Positions 22,671-34,639 of a stretch of DNA of 64,000 nt are shown piece after piece. The notes under the pieces were generated by a model that searched no databases, had not been told where the DNA came from, and saw nothing but the letters and a program-made list of their open reading frames with translations. Location of the stretch: contig JACCIC010000166.1 of assembly GCA_018907035.1 (NCBI GenBank), positions 1,096,501 through 1,160,500 of the forward strand, in the 5' to 3' direction. The position numbers were made by a program, and so were the translations under genes. Position 1 is the stretch's first letter. Each line of letters begins with the position of its first letter. Source of the DNA: Sycobia sp. Sy_11. Lineage: Eukaryota > Arthropoda > Insecta > Hymenoptera > Epichrysomallidae.

Positions 22671-22905
22671 ATTAGGCCTGAGTGCTGCACAACATTGTGG
22701 TTCATCGTTCTTTTTTTGAACTTAGAGTTACGTGCAGTCGGTGTATTTTCAAATAGAATGAAGATTATAAATTTTACTTATGTCGATTTTTATAACTTAA
22801 ATTCATAAATATTTTTATCTTACAGTCATTATACAATAAGGGTGTATTCAGTCCGATAGATCTCTAGCTCTCTAGAAGTTGCCAGTATGTTAATATGACA
22901 ATGGT

Positions 22906-22944
22906 TGGTGCAATCTGGTGCAATCAGGTGCAATCAGGTGCAAT
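22906..22944. repeat. Short tandem repeat, GGTGCAATCA unit
   Basis: About four copies of a roughly 10-bp unit (TGGTGCAATC, AGGTGCAATC) just inside the left end of the minus-strand mariner. Confidence 0.8.
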
Positions 22945-22972
22945 GCATTCACATGTACATTCCATATAAATG

Positions 22973-24075
22973 TTATGAACAGTATTGGAACTGCAAATTT
23001 TTCGTCGTTAACGTAATCAGACGTAATAAGCAGTCATAAACAGTATTTTGATTTACTCGTGATTTCAGGTGATTTACTAGGATTTCGTTCTGAAGGCTGA
23101 TGCATTTTTTATAGCGGCGTTCTAGTCTAGTAATGCCATCTCTATAGACTGATTCGTCAAGTTCCTCAAAATACCTATTTACAGCTTCGATTACTTCTTC
23201 ATTGTCCGCAAATTTCTTACCGCCAAGCCATGTTTTGAGGTTAGGAAACAGATAATAGTCACTCGGGGCTAGGTCTGGAGAGTAGGGAGGGTGCGGCATC
23301 AATTCAAACTTCAAATCGTAACTTTAGCCATCGCCACGATTGACGTATGCGCTGGTGCATTATGGTGATGAAACAAGATTTTTTTTCTTCGCCAGATGAG
23401 GTCGTTTAATTTTCATTTCGTGGCTCAAACGTTGCAATAAGTCTGCGTAGTATTGACCAGTGATATTTTTATCCTTTTCAAGGTAATCAATGTATATAAT
23501 ACCTCTTGCATCTCAAAAAACAGTAGCCATAACCTTGTTCGGCGAAAAAATTGTTTTTGCCTTCTTTAGAGTTGGTTCACCTGGTCCAATCCACTGTTTA
23601 GACTGTTGTTTGGTTTCAGAAGTGTAGTGGTGGATCCAAGTTTCGTCAACGGTTACGAATCGACGCAAAAATTCGCTTGGATTACGCTTACACAACATTA
23701 CTTAGACCTTACTTACACCAATCTTGCACAGAGCTTTTCCATATACAAATGTTGGTGCAAAATATTTTATACACGTTCATATGACATCCTACAAGTCTCA
23801 GTTATCTCACGCATTTTTAATCTGCGGTCTTTCATCACTATTTAATGGATTTTTTCGATCATATCTGGAATTGTGACCTCAATGGGGCGTCCTGAGCGAA
23901 GCTCATCAGAGGTGCTCACACGACCCTTTATAAACTCGGAAACCCACTGCTTATCGGTTGACTATGATGGGGAGGATGTCCCCAGTGTTGAATCCATCTC
24001 TTCTTTAAGTTCCTTCTGCGTTAACCTCTTCAAATAAAAGTATTTAATGATAGAACGATTTTCCAGCTTTTCCAT
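22973..24075 (-). pseudogene. Mariner transposase, inactivated
   Basis: The start is at 24075 (MEKLENRS), with helix-turn-helix and GRPIEVT linker segments in the first 200 bp. Then come VDETWIHHY (first catalytic Asp, about 23650), the second-Asp block and PYSPDLAPSDYYLFP (third Asp, about 23280). The second catalytic Asp is replaced: the block reads HHHNAPA instead of the usual D-N-A-P-A. Several stops and frameshifts (for example near 23320 and 23515) also break it. Family placement is the same mariner group as the copy at 11.7 kb. Confidence 0.85.
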
Positions 24076-24251
24076 ATTTACGAAAAACACAAAGGTGTCT
24101 TGTTCAACGTGCTCTCAAACCTAAACTAACATGGCGATCGGACTGAAACTATAGCTACAAGCTATCTAAGAATGGTACTATAGAACGGCACCTCAAGGTA
24201 GGCCTAATGGCATCTCTTGTTCAGGCCGGAAACTTATCAATCCACCCTCGC

Positions 24252-26362
24252 ATATGCGTTTTCGGAGTTGTATATCATCTATGAATTTAATTGCTTTATT
24301 ACAGTTAGTTGTGTTGTTAAGTAGTGTATGAAGTAGATTTCCTAATTTATGTTTTATTCTTTGGTTTTGATATAGTGGGCAGTCTATTAGTATGTGTGCT
24401 ATTTTTAGTTTGGTGTGACAGGTTTCGCATAGTGCTTCGTTATCTTTGTTAATCAAGTGTTGGTGTATTATTTTGGAGTATCCGATGTGGAGTCTACTGA
24501 TGATCACTTGGTCACAGCGATGCATATTTACTGCTGGATCAAATTCAGTAGCTAATAATTTAATACTTTTTAGCGTACATTTACTGCTTGGATCAGTCCA
24601 TAAAGTGTTCCTTTGGTTTTTATATTTTTGTTTATTAGGTTCTTCGTCTCTATTATTTGTTCGTATGTTGGGGTGTCTGAGCAGGATACTTACGTTTCTA
24701 GATTGTATTTTTTGAGGTAGGATTTTACTCTGTAGTAGGAGAGTATGGTGCGGGGTTTTAAATGCGAGTATCTATTCGTGTCTTTGTCTAGTAATGTGTA
24801 TGCCTTATTTTTTTGATTTTTGTACAGTCTTAATGCGTAGTTGAGAGTGAGTTTTTCTCTTCTGAGTGTGAGTGGTATCATGTTTCTCTCGCTTAATATA
24901 ATTAACGCTGGGCTTGCTCGAAAGGCGCCTATAACAATTCTCATACTTGAGTTTAAGACTAGATCCAAGATTTTCAACGTACTTTTTTGCAGAACCATAG
25001 GCTGCGCATTCATACTTCAACTTGGATTGGATGATAGCTTTATATGTTTTTTTATCACTTTTTGAGTCGAGCTCCAGTTTTTTGCTGATAAACCTGTTAA
25101 AATATTCATTTTTGTTATGTATTGGTATTTCAGTATTTTAATGTGAGGATTCCTGACTAATTTCTTATCGAAGGTGAGTCCTAGTATTTTTATTTCATTT
25201 ACTACTGATAGTTTTTCATCTGCGATTTATAAGTTTATTTATTCTTTTTCCTTTTTTTTTACTAAAAATGATGATCTGTAATGTACTTGTTGATATTTTG
25301 AATTCTGCTTGGTTGGTGTAGTTGATTATTGAATCGATTGCTCGTTGTAGAGTTTGTTGGCTAGTATTGATATTATTTTCCGAGATGAATAATATGACAT
25401 CAACTGCAAAAATAGTGCTTTTAACTGCATCTGGTATGTGATGTTGGGTGTCATGTATACCTTCTAAAAATAGCGATACGCTTATGCATGCGTCTTGAAG
25501 AACTCTGTTGGTAATATGTACTTGTTCTGAGTAACTTTGGTTTATTCTTACTTTTGCTTTTCTATTACTGAGGAAATTTTTTATAAAATATAATGCGTTT
25601 CTTTTTACGTTTATGTTGATTAGAATTTCTAGTATTCTTCTGCGCCAGATTAGATCGGAGGCCTTTTCGACGTCCAAGCAAATTGAAATAAAATGCTGAT
25701 TCTTTCAAAAGGCGTCGGAGATGTTGGATTCTAGTATTACTAAGTAATCTAATGTTGAACATTTGGATCGAAATCCATTTTGAATCTTGTTTAATATGTC
25801 GTTTTCTTTCAAATAACATACCAGTCCTTTGTTCAGTATTTTTTCGAAGATATTACAAAGGCAACGCGTAATAGAGATTGGGCGGTAGCACCACTTGTCG
25901 TATATATTTTTGTTTGGCTTGAGTATTGGTATTATAGTTGCCTGTGTCCAGATACTTGCAAAGGATCTTTTCGTCCATATGATGTTAAAAATATTAAAAG
26001 TGTACTCACTCCTTTAGCAGGTAATTGTTTTAAGAGCCTGTTTCATATTCCGTCTGGCTCAGGGCTTGTATTTTTGCTGTTTTTAATATAGTTTTTAGTT
26101 CTTCTAGTGTAAATTTTTTATTTATCGAGTTACTACTATCTTCGGTATTTCCGTAGTTTAATTCATTTTGTTCTGTTTTATATTTAAAATCTAAAAATTT
26201 TTGCTTATAATTGTAGTCATCTGAATCGTTTGCAAATTTTTTTGCTAGTATATTTTGAATTGTTTTTTGACCTATTTATAAATGTACCTTCTTCATTCGA
26301 TGCTGTTATAGATGAATAATTTTTGCCTTCGATTGATTTAATTTTTTTTCCATAATCCTCCT
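24252..26362 (-). pseudogene. LINE (Jockey/I-like) reverse transcriptase half
   Basis: On the minus strand, DVEKASDLIWRRRILEIL and IKNFLSNRKAKVRIN (25560-25680) match the RT fingers/palm of Jockey- and I-like LINEs. The catalytic box is degenerate (FAVDVILF where YADD is expected). Downstream, VIISRLHIGYSKIIHQHL and CETCHTKLKIAHILIDCPLY (24300-24520) form the C-terminal Cys-His motif of these elements. Multiple frameshifts inactivate it. A Copia element interrupts the LINE on the right, and it resumes at 31293. The 3' end was lost at the mariner junction. Confidence 0.8.
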
Positions 26363-26704
26363 TGTTGAGGTATACTTGATTGAAAACTCGACATCCCTTT
26401 GTAATAAACCCATTAGGGGAATTTCGGTCATTACCGAAATGATGCGTATAGCGTCGCAGATAGTATCGTTAATGCGTTGCTGGTACGGATCTGTCGAATA
26501 TTGTTACCGTTAGAGAATTAACGAGCCATTGTAATGCGCGCATAGAGTTCAGTTCGTTTTTGCACCTCGTATGAGAAAGGTCGCACCGAGAGTACGTCTT
26601 AAGATATATATATATTGTTTGTTTCGTCACGTGTACTTTTATTCAATAATTTCATTTAATCACAAACCTAATCTTTTAGTAAATTAAATCAACCTTCATC
26701 AACA
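26363..26704 (+). repeat. Copia 5' LTR
   Basis: 342 bp, TG...CA termini. Pairs with 30918-31287. Confidence 0.95.
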
Positions 26705-26827
26705 GGTTATGGGCCGAGGTTAATTATTTTTAAAAAAAAAAAAAAGAAAACGTGTTTGTGCAATTGTTTTATAAAGTGTTATAAAGTATATAGTTGCGTT
26801 ATAAAGTTGTGAATAAAAGTGTGGAAA

Positions 26828-29800
26828 ATGGAGTTCGCAAGTTTTAAAATTGAAAAGCTACGTGATAAAAATAATTGGATGCAGTGGCGTTTTGTTATGC
26901 GTACGTTGCTAGAAGAGAATAACGATTTACTAGCCGTATGTGAAGGATTATTGACTCGTCCAGTAGAAGTTTCTACAAATTTTGAGGCTCAACGAGAAAG
27001 ATATTTGAAGGCCGATAAAACAGCAAGGAGGATGATCGTGACAGCAGTAGAGAAGAAAGCCCTGGATTTAATTTTAAGCTGCAGCAGTGCCTATGATATG
27101 TGGAAGAAGTTACACGCGGCGTTTGATATGCGGTCGGATGAATATTTATGCATCGTTCAGAAACAATTCTTCGATTTTACATGGGAAGAAAATAAAGGTG
27201 TTATGTTTAATTTTTCAAAATTGGAACAACTGTGGACGAAAATCAAGAGTCTCGGAGGCGAGATCCCGGAAAATATGCTTTTGTCAAGAATATTGTCAAC
27301 ACTGCCAAAAATCTATGATCATTTTCATAGGGCGTGGGATTCCGTGGATAATAAGAAACGAACTCTAGAAAATTTGACAGCCCGATTAATGGCAGAAGAG
27401 ATGCGAATAAGGAAACCAGAAGATAGGTCAGTTGCTCTACATATGAAGGCAAAGACGGAAAATAGTTTTCGACATGGACAACAGAAATTCAATCAAGAAA
27501 ATAATAAAAGAAATCGATTGAATACGTGTTATAATTGCGGACAAGCAGGTCACGAAAGAAGAGACTGCGTCGGCTGTTATACGTGCGGCGCAAAAGGGCA
27601 TTTAAGTAGAAATTGTTACGAAGATAAAGGAAAAGGAAATGTTCGAGGCGGCAGAGGAGGCGCAAATTCATGGCAGCGGAGAAGTTATTTTTCACAAGAT
27701 GATCGAGACATGGCGCACTCTGAGCAGAATTCACCAAGGAAGCTGGCCTTAAAGGGAAGCAACAATACTGATTGCTGGCTTATTGATTCGGGAGCATCGG
27801 ACCATATGACGCACCATAAAGAGTGGTTCACCGTTTACAAGGACTTCGAGATACCGCTAAATATTAGGATTGTTAACGGTGAAAATATACTGGCTTATGG
27901 AAAAGGTAATATAGATATAGAAACCTTCGTGGAAGGCGAATGTATTTCGGGGACTATGTTCGACGTATTGTATGTACCGCGTATAAAGCAAAATTTATTT
28001 TTTTTTGAAGGTATCAGCAAAAAAGGGAGTAGATTTTTCTGTAATCAATAATGGAACGAAATGTATATTTAAATATAATAATGAAATTATCGCTACTGGA
28101 TCGGATAGTGGAAATTTATATAAATTAGATATGCGCGTTTTAATTCCGCAGAATTGCAGTCTAAGTAAAGTCGAACGAAAATCCTATAATAAAAACACAA
28201 AATCATTACAAGTATGGCACGAGCGTCTTGTTCATCAAAATGTTAGACACGTAAAATATTTTTTAAATCAATTGAATATTAGTTTTTTTGATAATAAAGA
28301 TTTTTGTGAAGGTTGCGTATACGAAAAACAACATAAACTTACTTTTCATCACAACGCTGATCGTGCTACTAGAGTACGCGAAATTATATACACGGATGTT
28401 TATGGTCCAATGGAGTGTGAATCACTAGGTAAAAAGAATTACTTTTGAATTTTTAAGGATGATTTTTCGGGTTTTCGACAAGTATTTTTCATTCGACATA
28501 AATCTGATGTATTTGAAAAATTAAAATTATTTTGTACGGCGATTTGTAATCAATTTAAAGAAAATATTAGAGAACTTCACAGTGATGGTAGTAGAGAATT
28601 TAAAAATAAAGCTGTTGAAGAATTTTTAGATAGTAGAGGTATTAAGCACACTGTAAACATTCCGTATACACCTGAACAAAATGAGGTTGCAGAACGCGAA
28701 AACCGTATTATTGTCGAAGCAGCGCATTCTATGTTGTATTCTAAGTCAGATTTACCCTTGTTTTTATGGGCAGAAGCGATTAATAGTGCGGTAATGTATT
28801 AAATAGAACAGGCCCCACAAAACAAATTGGAAAAACGCCTTACGAATTATGGTATGGGAAAACATCAGGTATAAAGAATCTTAAAGTACCACATGTAAAA
28901 TGAAAAAAATTAGATAAAAAGGTGAATAAAGGTTTCTTAGTCTGGTATATAGAAAATTGTAGAGGCTATCGCGTTTATTTACTGAGTTTGCGAGATGTCT
29001 TTCTAACACGTGATATAATATTTAAATCACAAGTTTTAATAAAAAATGATGAGGATGAAATAAGTAATGATCATAATAAAGTAGAAAATAATGAAGCAAT
29101 TATATTCGGGTTGTCCGAGAAAAATGACAATAATAAAATAGAAATAATGTCTCAATTACAAAATGAAAATGAAAACCAAAATGAAAATGAAATCGAAAAT
29201 GAAATAGTTAAGGAAGTAATAAATGATAATGAAATTGTAAATGTTAGGCAATTGCGTGATCGAAGTACGATAAAACCTACTGATTTTTACGGATCTCCGA
29301 TTACGTTTTTAGCAGAAACATTGCCTTTATCTTATAATGACGCGATTAAATCTGAGAAAGCAAAGAATTGGAGGGAAGCCATGAAAGATGAAGTCAATTC
29401 TTACTTGAAAATAAAACGTGGATTTTAGTTCAAAAAACAAAGAATAAGAAAATTATAAACAGTCGATGGATTTTTAGTAAAAAATTAATCACGATAATAC
29501 AGAGCGTTTTAAGGCAAGATTAGTAATAAAGGTTGCTTGCAGAAACAAGGCATTGATTTTAATGAAACATTTAGCCCCGTGGTTAGGTTTGATACTGTTA
29601 GATTTTTGTTAAGTCTTGTAGGCTACAATAATTTCAAAATTGCACAGTTTGATGTGAAGACAGCATTTTAATATGGTAAAATAAATGAAGACATATACAT
29701 GCTTCAGCCTGAAGGCTTCCGTGATGGAACTAATCGTGTTTGCAAACTTTTAAAATCTTTATATGGGTTAAAACAAGCTCCAAGGTGTTGGACGGAACAT

Positions 29801-30793
29801 TTTAATAATTTTCTTAGATCATTCGGATTTATACAAAGTAAAGCTGACCCTTGTTTTTATATTTATAAAGATGAAAATGGCAAAATGTTCTTAAGTATTT
29901 ATGTTGACGATGGCCTTTTGGCAGCATCAAATGATAATTTAATTAATAGATTTTTTGATAGATTAGGCGGTGAATTCAAGATAACATGTACGAAAAATGT
30001 TAAAAACTTTCTAGGATTAGAAATTTCACAATTAAAAGATGGGTCTATTTTTGTTAATCAAAGTAAATATATTAAATCTATTTTGGAAAAATTTAATATG
30101 AGTGACTCGAATAGCATTTCAACTCCAATTGAAACAAGCTGGGATGCAAATTTATTGAAAAATGAAATGAGAAATGTACTATATCGTGAAGCTGTAGGAA
30201 ATCTTATGTATTTGCAGGTTGTTAGTAGATCGGATATAAGTTTTTCAGTTAATATAGAGTCGAGAGTTTTAGATAAACCAAGCCAAGCATATTGGCTTTT
30301 AATCAAGTGAATTCTTAGATACCTAAAAGGAAGTGTTAATTTAGGGTTAATGTATAGTGCAACTCATAGTTTCGAAGCATATAGCGATGCTGACTATGCA
30401 GGAGACAAAGATAGCCGAAAATCAACATCGGGAATTGTGTGTAAAAATGCGAATGCGGCTATAATATGGCAAAGTAAGCGCCAGCAGTGCGTTGCGTTAT
30501 CTACGACTGAAGCTGAATATATTAGTGCGGCTCTAGCTACAAAAGAAATCATATGGTTAAGAAAGTTATTCGACGAATGCGATCTAGGTGTTACAAATTT
30601 TAATCTGTATGTAGATAATATGAGTGCTTTACGATTAATAAAAAATCCCGAGTTTCATCAGCGAAGCAAGCATATAGATGTAAAATATCATTTTATACGC
30701 GACTCATATGTAAATGGCAAAATTGATGTTATGTATATTAGAAGTAATGAGCAAATAGCAGACATACTGACAAAAGCGTTAGCTAAGCCTTAG
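26828..30793 (+). pseudogene. Copia gag-pol, broken
   Basis: Domains in order: gag with two CCHC zinc knuckles (CYNCGQAGHERRDC and CYTCGAKGHLSRNC, about 27520-27620) and the protease motif LIDSGASDHMT (about 27780). Next is the integrase His/Cys domain (WHERLVHQ...CEGC, about 28215-28320) with TDVYGP, HSDGSREF and a VAEREN Glu block to about 28715. RT follows with LYGLKQAPR and an intact YVDD (about 29760-29910), then RNase H (SDADYAGD, TTEAEY, YVDN) to a stop at 30793. Lesions include a frameshift near 28040, TGA at 28446, a frame change near 28800-28900, a stop at 29428 with a frame change after it, TAA at 29669 and TGA at 30308. The first Met of gag at 26828 (MEFASFKIEKL) was chosen because it matches the typical gag start position. 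Confidence 0.92.
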
Positions 30794-30917
30794 TTTTTAT
30801 ATTTAAGAACAAAATTAGGACTAAAGGATAAAAATGAGATTAATATTTATGTATAAATGTAATATTTTATATTGGATAGTATATTAAAATTGTATAAATG
30901 TAGAGTTTTAGGGAGGG

Positions 30918-31148
30918 TGTTGAGGTATACTTGATTGAAAACTCGACATCCCTTTGTAATAAACCCATTAGGAAATTTCGGTCATTACCGAAATGATGCG
31001 TATAGCGTCGCAGATAGTATCGTTATTACGTTACTGGTACGGACCTGTCGAATATTGTTACCGTTAGAGAGTTAACGAGCCATTGTAATGCGCGCATAGA
31101 GTTCGGTTTTGCACCTCGTATGAGAAAGGTCGCACCGAGAGTACGTCT

Positions 31149-31202
<54 letters not shown>

Positions 31203-31287
31203 TGTTTCGTCACTTGTAATTTTATTCAATAAATTCATTTAATCACAAACCTAATCTTTTATTAAATTAAATCAACCTCCATCAACA
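30918..31287 (+). repeat. Copia 3' LTR
   Basis: 370 bp, TG...CA termini, longer than the 5' LTR mainly through a (TA)n tract at 31151-31199. Confidence 0.95.
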
Positions 31288-31292
31288 CTCCT

Positions 31293-33560
31293 GCTGGTAT
31301 CGTGTAGCTTATTGACTCAGAAATTCCAGCCATGAGTTTATTTTATTATATTTGATTTTTTTTATTGCTTTTAATTTGTTATATTCTATTTTTAGTCTTG
31401 GGTTTTACTTTTTTTGTATTTATTGAATGCTTTTTTGCGTTTTTGAAGGCGATTTCGCAGTCCGGATTCCACTATGGTACTATTTTTTGTTATATTTGAC
31501 CTTTAGCTTTTTAGGATTGCTTGGTCGGCTGCTTCCGTAAATAAGTTAATTAATTTATTAATAGTAATGTGTATGGCTGTTGATGTAGTCATTCACTGTG
31601 ACGATTTTAGTTGTAATGATATTTTCATATTCTGTCCAATTTGCTTTATGTAGTTTCCACTTAGGTAGCTGAATGTTTGGTGCAATTTCTGTTTGTATAT
31701 ACTTAATGATTATTGGATAATCGCTATCGTATAGTAATCAAGGGTTTACCATTCTAATTTGCGGATAAGATTGCTACTGCAGAGTGTTAGATCAATTGAA
31801 CTTTCTGTTGTAATTGCCGCATTAAAATGTATTTCTGAGTAGTAGATTTTCTATTATTTTTTCTCTTCTATCTGTTTTCACCGATCCCCATAATGTGTTG
31901 TGTCTATTAAAGTCTCTTACAATAATAAAAGTCGTAGGTAGACTGTATATCAACTGTTCGATGATTTCGGAGCTTAGTTTGTATCTATTACTCAAGTATA
32001 TATTACAAATTGTAATTCTTTTTTTGTTTATTATTGCAGTTACGGTGACTGCTTCGATTTCTGTTTGTAGTGCTACTTCTTGAGTAAATATATTTTTTTA
32101 ATTGATATAGATACGTCTTCACTTGCTGCCTTGCAGTTAGTATGATTTTTTTGATAGGATGTGTAATTTTTTATATTTACAGTTTCATTTTTTTAGATTT
32201 GTTTCTTGAAGATAAACTATATCTGCATTTTCATCGGATATTAATTTTTGTAACAATTTGAATTTACCCTTTCAACTATTTATATTCCATGGAATTATTT
32301 TATGCATTGTTATTATGATTCTGAATCTGAAGTTTCAGGAGTTGGATTTGTTGGATTTATGTATTTGTTCAACTGCTTCAATAAATTTGTGCACCTTCGT
32401 TTAATTCCATTGGCTCGAACATTTTAATTACATAAGAATTTAATTAGTGTCGGTATGTCATTTGTATAGATATGGATGGTATTTATAGGCTGTTTATTGT
32501 TATTTAGGTTTTTTAAAAGACTTTTAAATTGTATATAATTTAACAGTGTGTTACGTTAATTTAAATAGCTTTTGAGGCTATTTAGTTTTTTGTCCATTTC
32601 GTCTAATTCGTCGTTTTTGTGTTTGGTTTTAGACTGGCGTTTACATATTATTGGTGCAATTATCCTTTGCATTTAGTTTTTTGGGGATCGGTATTTTAAT
32701 GGAATCTGAAGAGCTACTAATCTGCGAGTGGGTCCTCTTGTTTGTATCTGAAGCACTATATTTAGACACATAGTTTAGTGTGTCGTTAATTGTTTAATCA
32801 GATTCTTCAATTATACTGCTTGGCTGTGTGCATGATTGTTCGGTGATTGCGTCTCGATATTAGTATTGTTTGTTTTGATTGGTATTGTTGGAATTTCTAT
32901 CTTTGCACGTGAAGCTGGATTTACTCTCTTATTTGGGAAATTTATCGCCACGTGTCCTTCTTGTTTACATGTGAAGTATTTAAGAATGTCTGGACTGAAG
33001 AATATGATGCAGTTTATTTAATTATAATTTACTTTAAAGGTTTCAGGTACCTTGCTTATATTTTCGGGTTTTAAATAGACTTTTCATCTAAAACTAACTA
33101 CGTGCAAATATTCTTTAATTGAAATGGCGGCTTTGATATATGTTACACTCGATCCTCGTTGAACATTCAATTTTTCAAAAATATCATCGAAAACATGATT
33201 TAGTATATTAGGTGATATAATATTCGTTATAAAATATCATTCGTTTTAATTTGGATACTAGTGGACATATGGTTATTAATTGCTCCTTTATAGTTATGTG
33301 TTGGTACTTATCGGTTAGGTCATTGACGAGCTCCTTGTTGGTGAGGTAGATGCAAATTCGGTTGTTAGAGATTCTGGAGGTGAACGTTACATTTATTAGT
33401 TTAACTATATCTCCTATGGCACATACGTAGGCCGCTAAATTTAAAGCTTCGGCACAGTCGAGAACTAGATCTTGTTCTCTTTTTGGAGTCGGACATTATT
33501 GGATAGCATTTACATAATTTAGCTTGTCATTTGATACAAAAAAGGTCGGGATATTTTGGG
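31293..33560 (-). pseudogene. LINE ORF1 and endonuclease half (continues the 24252-26362 LINE)
   Basis: Minus strand, from right to left: an ORF1 gag-like region with a degenerate CCHC knuckle (TCKQEGHVAINFPN, about 32915-32975), then an APE-type endonuclease. The endonuclease shows ADIVYLQETN (about 32195-32245, containing the catalytic Glu) and a C-terminal SDYPIII at about 31700, where SDHFP is usual. The reading is repeatedly frameshifted. Position and strand fit the RT half left of the Copia insertion, so the two pieces are one element. Confidence 0.7.
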
Positions 33561-34013
33561 TTGATTGATTGTGACTCTCTTAAGAGATAGTCATGATTCT
33601 TTCGTTGCGATGTACACGCATGAAACAGGGCAGGGTTCTACTATTATTGTGCGGGTTACTGTATACACCGATGATATTAGCAATACTTAAAGCGATAATA
33701 AACACGTCTTTACACTTTGATGACTAGACGAAAACTGCCCGAAGGTGTATATGCCACCCTTTACCCCTCTAAACACCCGTATTTTAGCGGGAATACAAGA
33801 ATGCTATACTGTTGCAAACCTCAATTTTTTTTAAACTTCAACAGAACTACAAAAATTGTGACATTGAGGGAGGAGGAAGGGGATTGGGAATCCATTCCTA
33901 GCAGAGATAAAAAGAAAACGCGGAACGAAGTTCCAATCTCGAATTCGATATCCTTGTCACATTTCTTAGGCTCGGATACCGAATCTGTCAATTAAACAAA
34001 GCATCAGCATCCG

Positions 34014-34110
34014 TGTAATCACCCATCCAAATAGTAATCGCTGCAACTACTGTTTAGCCTTGCTGATCGCAAAAGTGACGCTCTCATCACTCGACCAATT
34101 CGTCGTCTTG
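34014..34110 (-). repeat. 5S-rRNA-like (pol III) segment upstream of the LINE
   Basis: Minus strand: GATCAGCAAGGCTAAACAG followed by GATTACTATTTGGATGGGTGATTAC. These align with the 5S rRNA internal control region (GATCACCGAAG.TAAGC... then TAGTACTTGGATGGGTGACC). Just before them, TGGTCGAGTGATGAGAGCG also looks like a tRNA A box. It lies about 450-500 bp upstream of the LINE ORF1 on the same strand. It may be a LINE 5' promoter, a 5S-derived SINE (SINE3-like), or a fragment of target. Too diverged to be a working 5S gene. Confidence 0.5.
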
Positions 34111-34329
34111 ATGAATATGTACTTTAGTTTATATTTTTTTATTTCAACTCAATTTTTGACAATTTTCAACTCATTTTTGAAGCGAATCACTATATCACTA
34201 TCAACGATATAATTTAAATTAAAGAATATTGTTAAGAGCGATAGGTTGTGGCTCGATTTTTGTCCCACTCGCATGTAGACTAAAGTTTTGTAGGTATAAA
34301 TTAATGAACATTTGCCAAAGTTTGTATTT

Positions 34330-34440
34330 GCTTTTTGCTATTGTACCTGGTAGTCCTAGAATATTTTGTCTTATTTTTTATATGAATACCACAATGTCAA
34401 ATTTGTAGATTTAAAATATAATTAATGAAATAATTAATAG
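34330..34440 (+). repeat. Dispersed direct repeat, copy A
   Basis: The segment around GAATATTTTGTCTT, ATTTAAAATA and GAAATAATTAA recurs in the same order at 37635-37735. Only about 100 bp is shared and the copies are diverged. Confidence 0.45.
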
Positions 34441-34639
34441 TTATTTATATTTTCAAAATTTCTGATCTTTAGGAGGTGAGAATATAATTTATGCTGGAGA
34501 GCGTTCAGTTTTGCTTATAGAGAAGGAATACGAGTCTTGGGAAAAGTCCTGGAGGTTTCATTGAACTCATTGCTGAGGGCAGTTACTGCGGCGTTTATAT
34601 TTGCCCAGATGGGTGCATTAGAATGGGAAAGTTTTTAGT

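Larger units (their letters stand above)
22837..24251 (-). mobile_element. Mariner element (minus strand)
   Basis: The right terminal repeat ends AATCCACCCTCG at 24251, near-identical to the repeat ending the plus-strand mariner at 12792. The left repeat at about 22837-22860 (AAGGGTGTATTCA) is a degraded match in the opposite orientation. The element abuts the 3' side of a LINE fragment, whose reading frame stops at this junction. Confidence 0.65.
26363..31287 (+). mobile_element. Copia (Ty1/copia) LTR retrotransposon, complete but decayed
   Basis: The 5' LTR is 26363-26704 and the 3' LTR 30918-31287. Both begin TGTTGAGG and end CATCAACA (the 3' copy is longer because of a TA tract). The 5-bp target duplication CTCCT is exact at 26358-26362 and 31288-31292. 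A primer-binding site GGTTATGGGCCGAGG (26705-26719) matches the internal initiator-Met tRNA type used by copia. A purine tract AGGGAGGG precedes the 3' LTR. The LTRs differ at roughly 15 positions by eye, so the insertion is not recent. It sits inside a minus-strand LINE. Confidence 0.95.

Noticed and set aside
33717..33995. 92-codon plus-strand frame
   Set aside because: Antisense within the presumed LINE 5' UTR; no motif.
34014..34110. Functional 5S rRNA gene
   Set aside because: Only the control-region core is recognisable; the rest is too diverged and the length is wrong.
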